Assembly (NCBI GenBank): GCA_007124345.1 | Contig: SLFH01000197.1 | Span: 1 to 14,327 of the forward strand | Length of the DNA stretch: 14,327 nt | DNA from: Phycisphaerales bacterium | Lineage (GTDB): Bacteria; Planctomycetota; Phycisphaerae; Phycisphaerales; UBA1924 | Reading direction: 5' to 3' | Shown here: piece after piece, positions 14,255 through 14,327 of the stretch | Position numbering within the stretch: position 1 is the first letter of the stretch | Layout of the letters: each line of letters begins with the position of its first letter | Translations under genes and position numbers: made by a program | Notes under the pieces: generated by a model | Databases searched by the model: none | Told to the model about the DNA's origin: nothing | What the model saw: the letters and a program-made list of their open reading frames with translations, nothing else

Positions 14255-14327
14255 ATGGGCTATAGACGCTACGCGTTTGCGGTCATCGCGGGGATCGCGG
14301 CTGTCTTTGTGCTTTCGATGCACGCGG
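14255..14327 (+). CDS. start of an exported or membrane protein (partial, cut by window end)
   Basis: Twenty-four residues are visible from the ATG at 14255. MGYRRYAFAVIAGIAAVFVL is a short basic start followed by a hydrophobic core, the form of a signal peptide or first membrane helix. GGGAGG lies 5 bases before the ATG. It follows the palindrome-bearing promoter, so it is probably the regulated gene. Too little is visible to name the product. Confidence 0.7.
   Translation, partial: MGYRRYAFAVIAGIAAVFVLSMHA

Noticed and set aside
1..14327. CRISPR array, tRNA, rRNA, insertion sequence or prophage genes
   Set aside because: I looked for direct-repeat arrays, tRNA T-arm signatures, and transposase or integrase motifs and found none.

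Overview
The window is GC-rich chromosomal DNA from a bacterium. Dense gene packing, divergent and convergent cassettes, and a pseudopilin (GspG-like) module with a DAWGNP / SLGADG signature inside a non-pilin protein fit a Planctomycetota genome, perhaps Phycisphaerae. That placement is an inference from gene content and style: there is no rRNA or marker gene here. I see no transposase, integrase, CRISPR array, tRNA or rRNA, so nothing marks the window as a mobile island.

Layout. Bases 1-2508 (minus): an alpha/beta-hydrolase, then a CPA2-type cation:proton antiporter with a C-terminal universal-stress (Usp) domain whose end lies off the window. Bases 2703-7956 (plus): a five-gene run holding an exported TraB/GumN-type protein with a GspG-like insert, a DUF2256-DUF3253 zinc-finger protein, a small four-helix membrane protein, a phospholipase D fused to a VTT/DedA membrane domain, and an endonuclease/exonuclease/phosphatase (EEP) protein one base behind it. 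The last two look like one lipid or phosphodiester unit split over two genes. Bases 7980-9032 (minus): an exported phosphatase with a DUF442-like CX4R active site and an internally duplicated N-terminal module, convergent with the run before it. Bases 9033-9524 hold no gene but contain a leader hairpin and a clear intrinsic terminator.

Bases 9525-10639 (minus): a tightly coupled three-gene operon of a DUF2934-like small protein, an HMA-fold-like small protein without the metal-binding cysteine pair, and a host-attachment/baeRF-like protein, ending at the terminator. Divergent to it, bases 10806-13166 (plus) encode a one-piece two-component system: PAS-PAS-histidine kinase-receiver-LuxR HTH. 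The shared upstream region carries a long imperfect inverted repeat overlapping a candidate promoter, and the kinase mRNA may be leaderless. Bases 13177-14164 (minus) hold a membrane-anchored or exported ankyrin-repeat gene broken by a single-base frameshift. Finally, a Fur-like palindrome lies exactly between the -35 and -10 of a candidate promoter that reads into a secreted or membrane protein beginning at 14255 and cut by the window end.

The observations most worth a second look are the TraB/GspG composite protein, the duplicated module on the exported phosphatase, the self-contained two-component regulator with its palindrome and possible leaderless start, the Fur-like operator, and the ankyrin frameshift.
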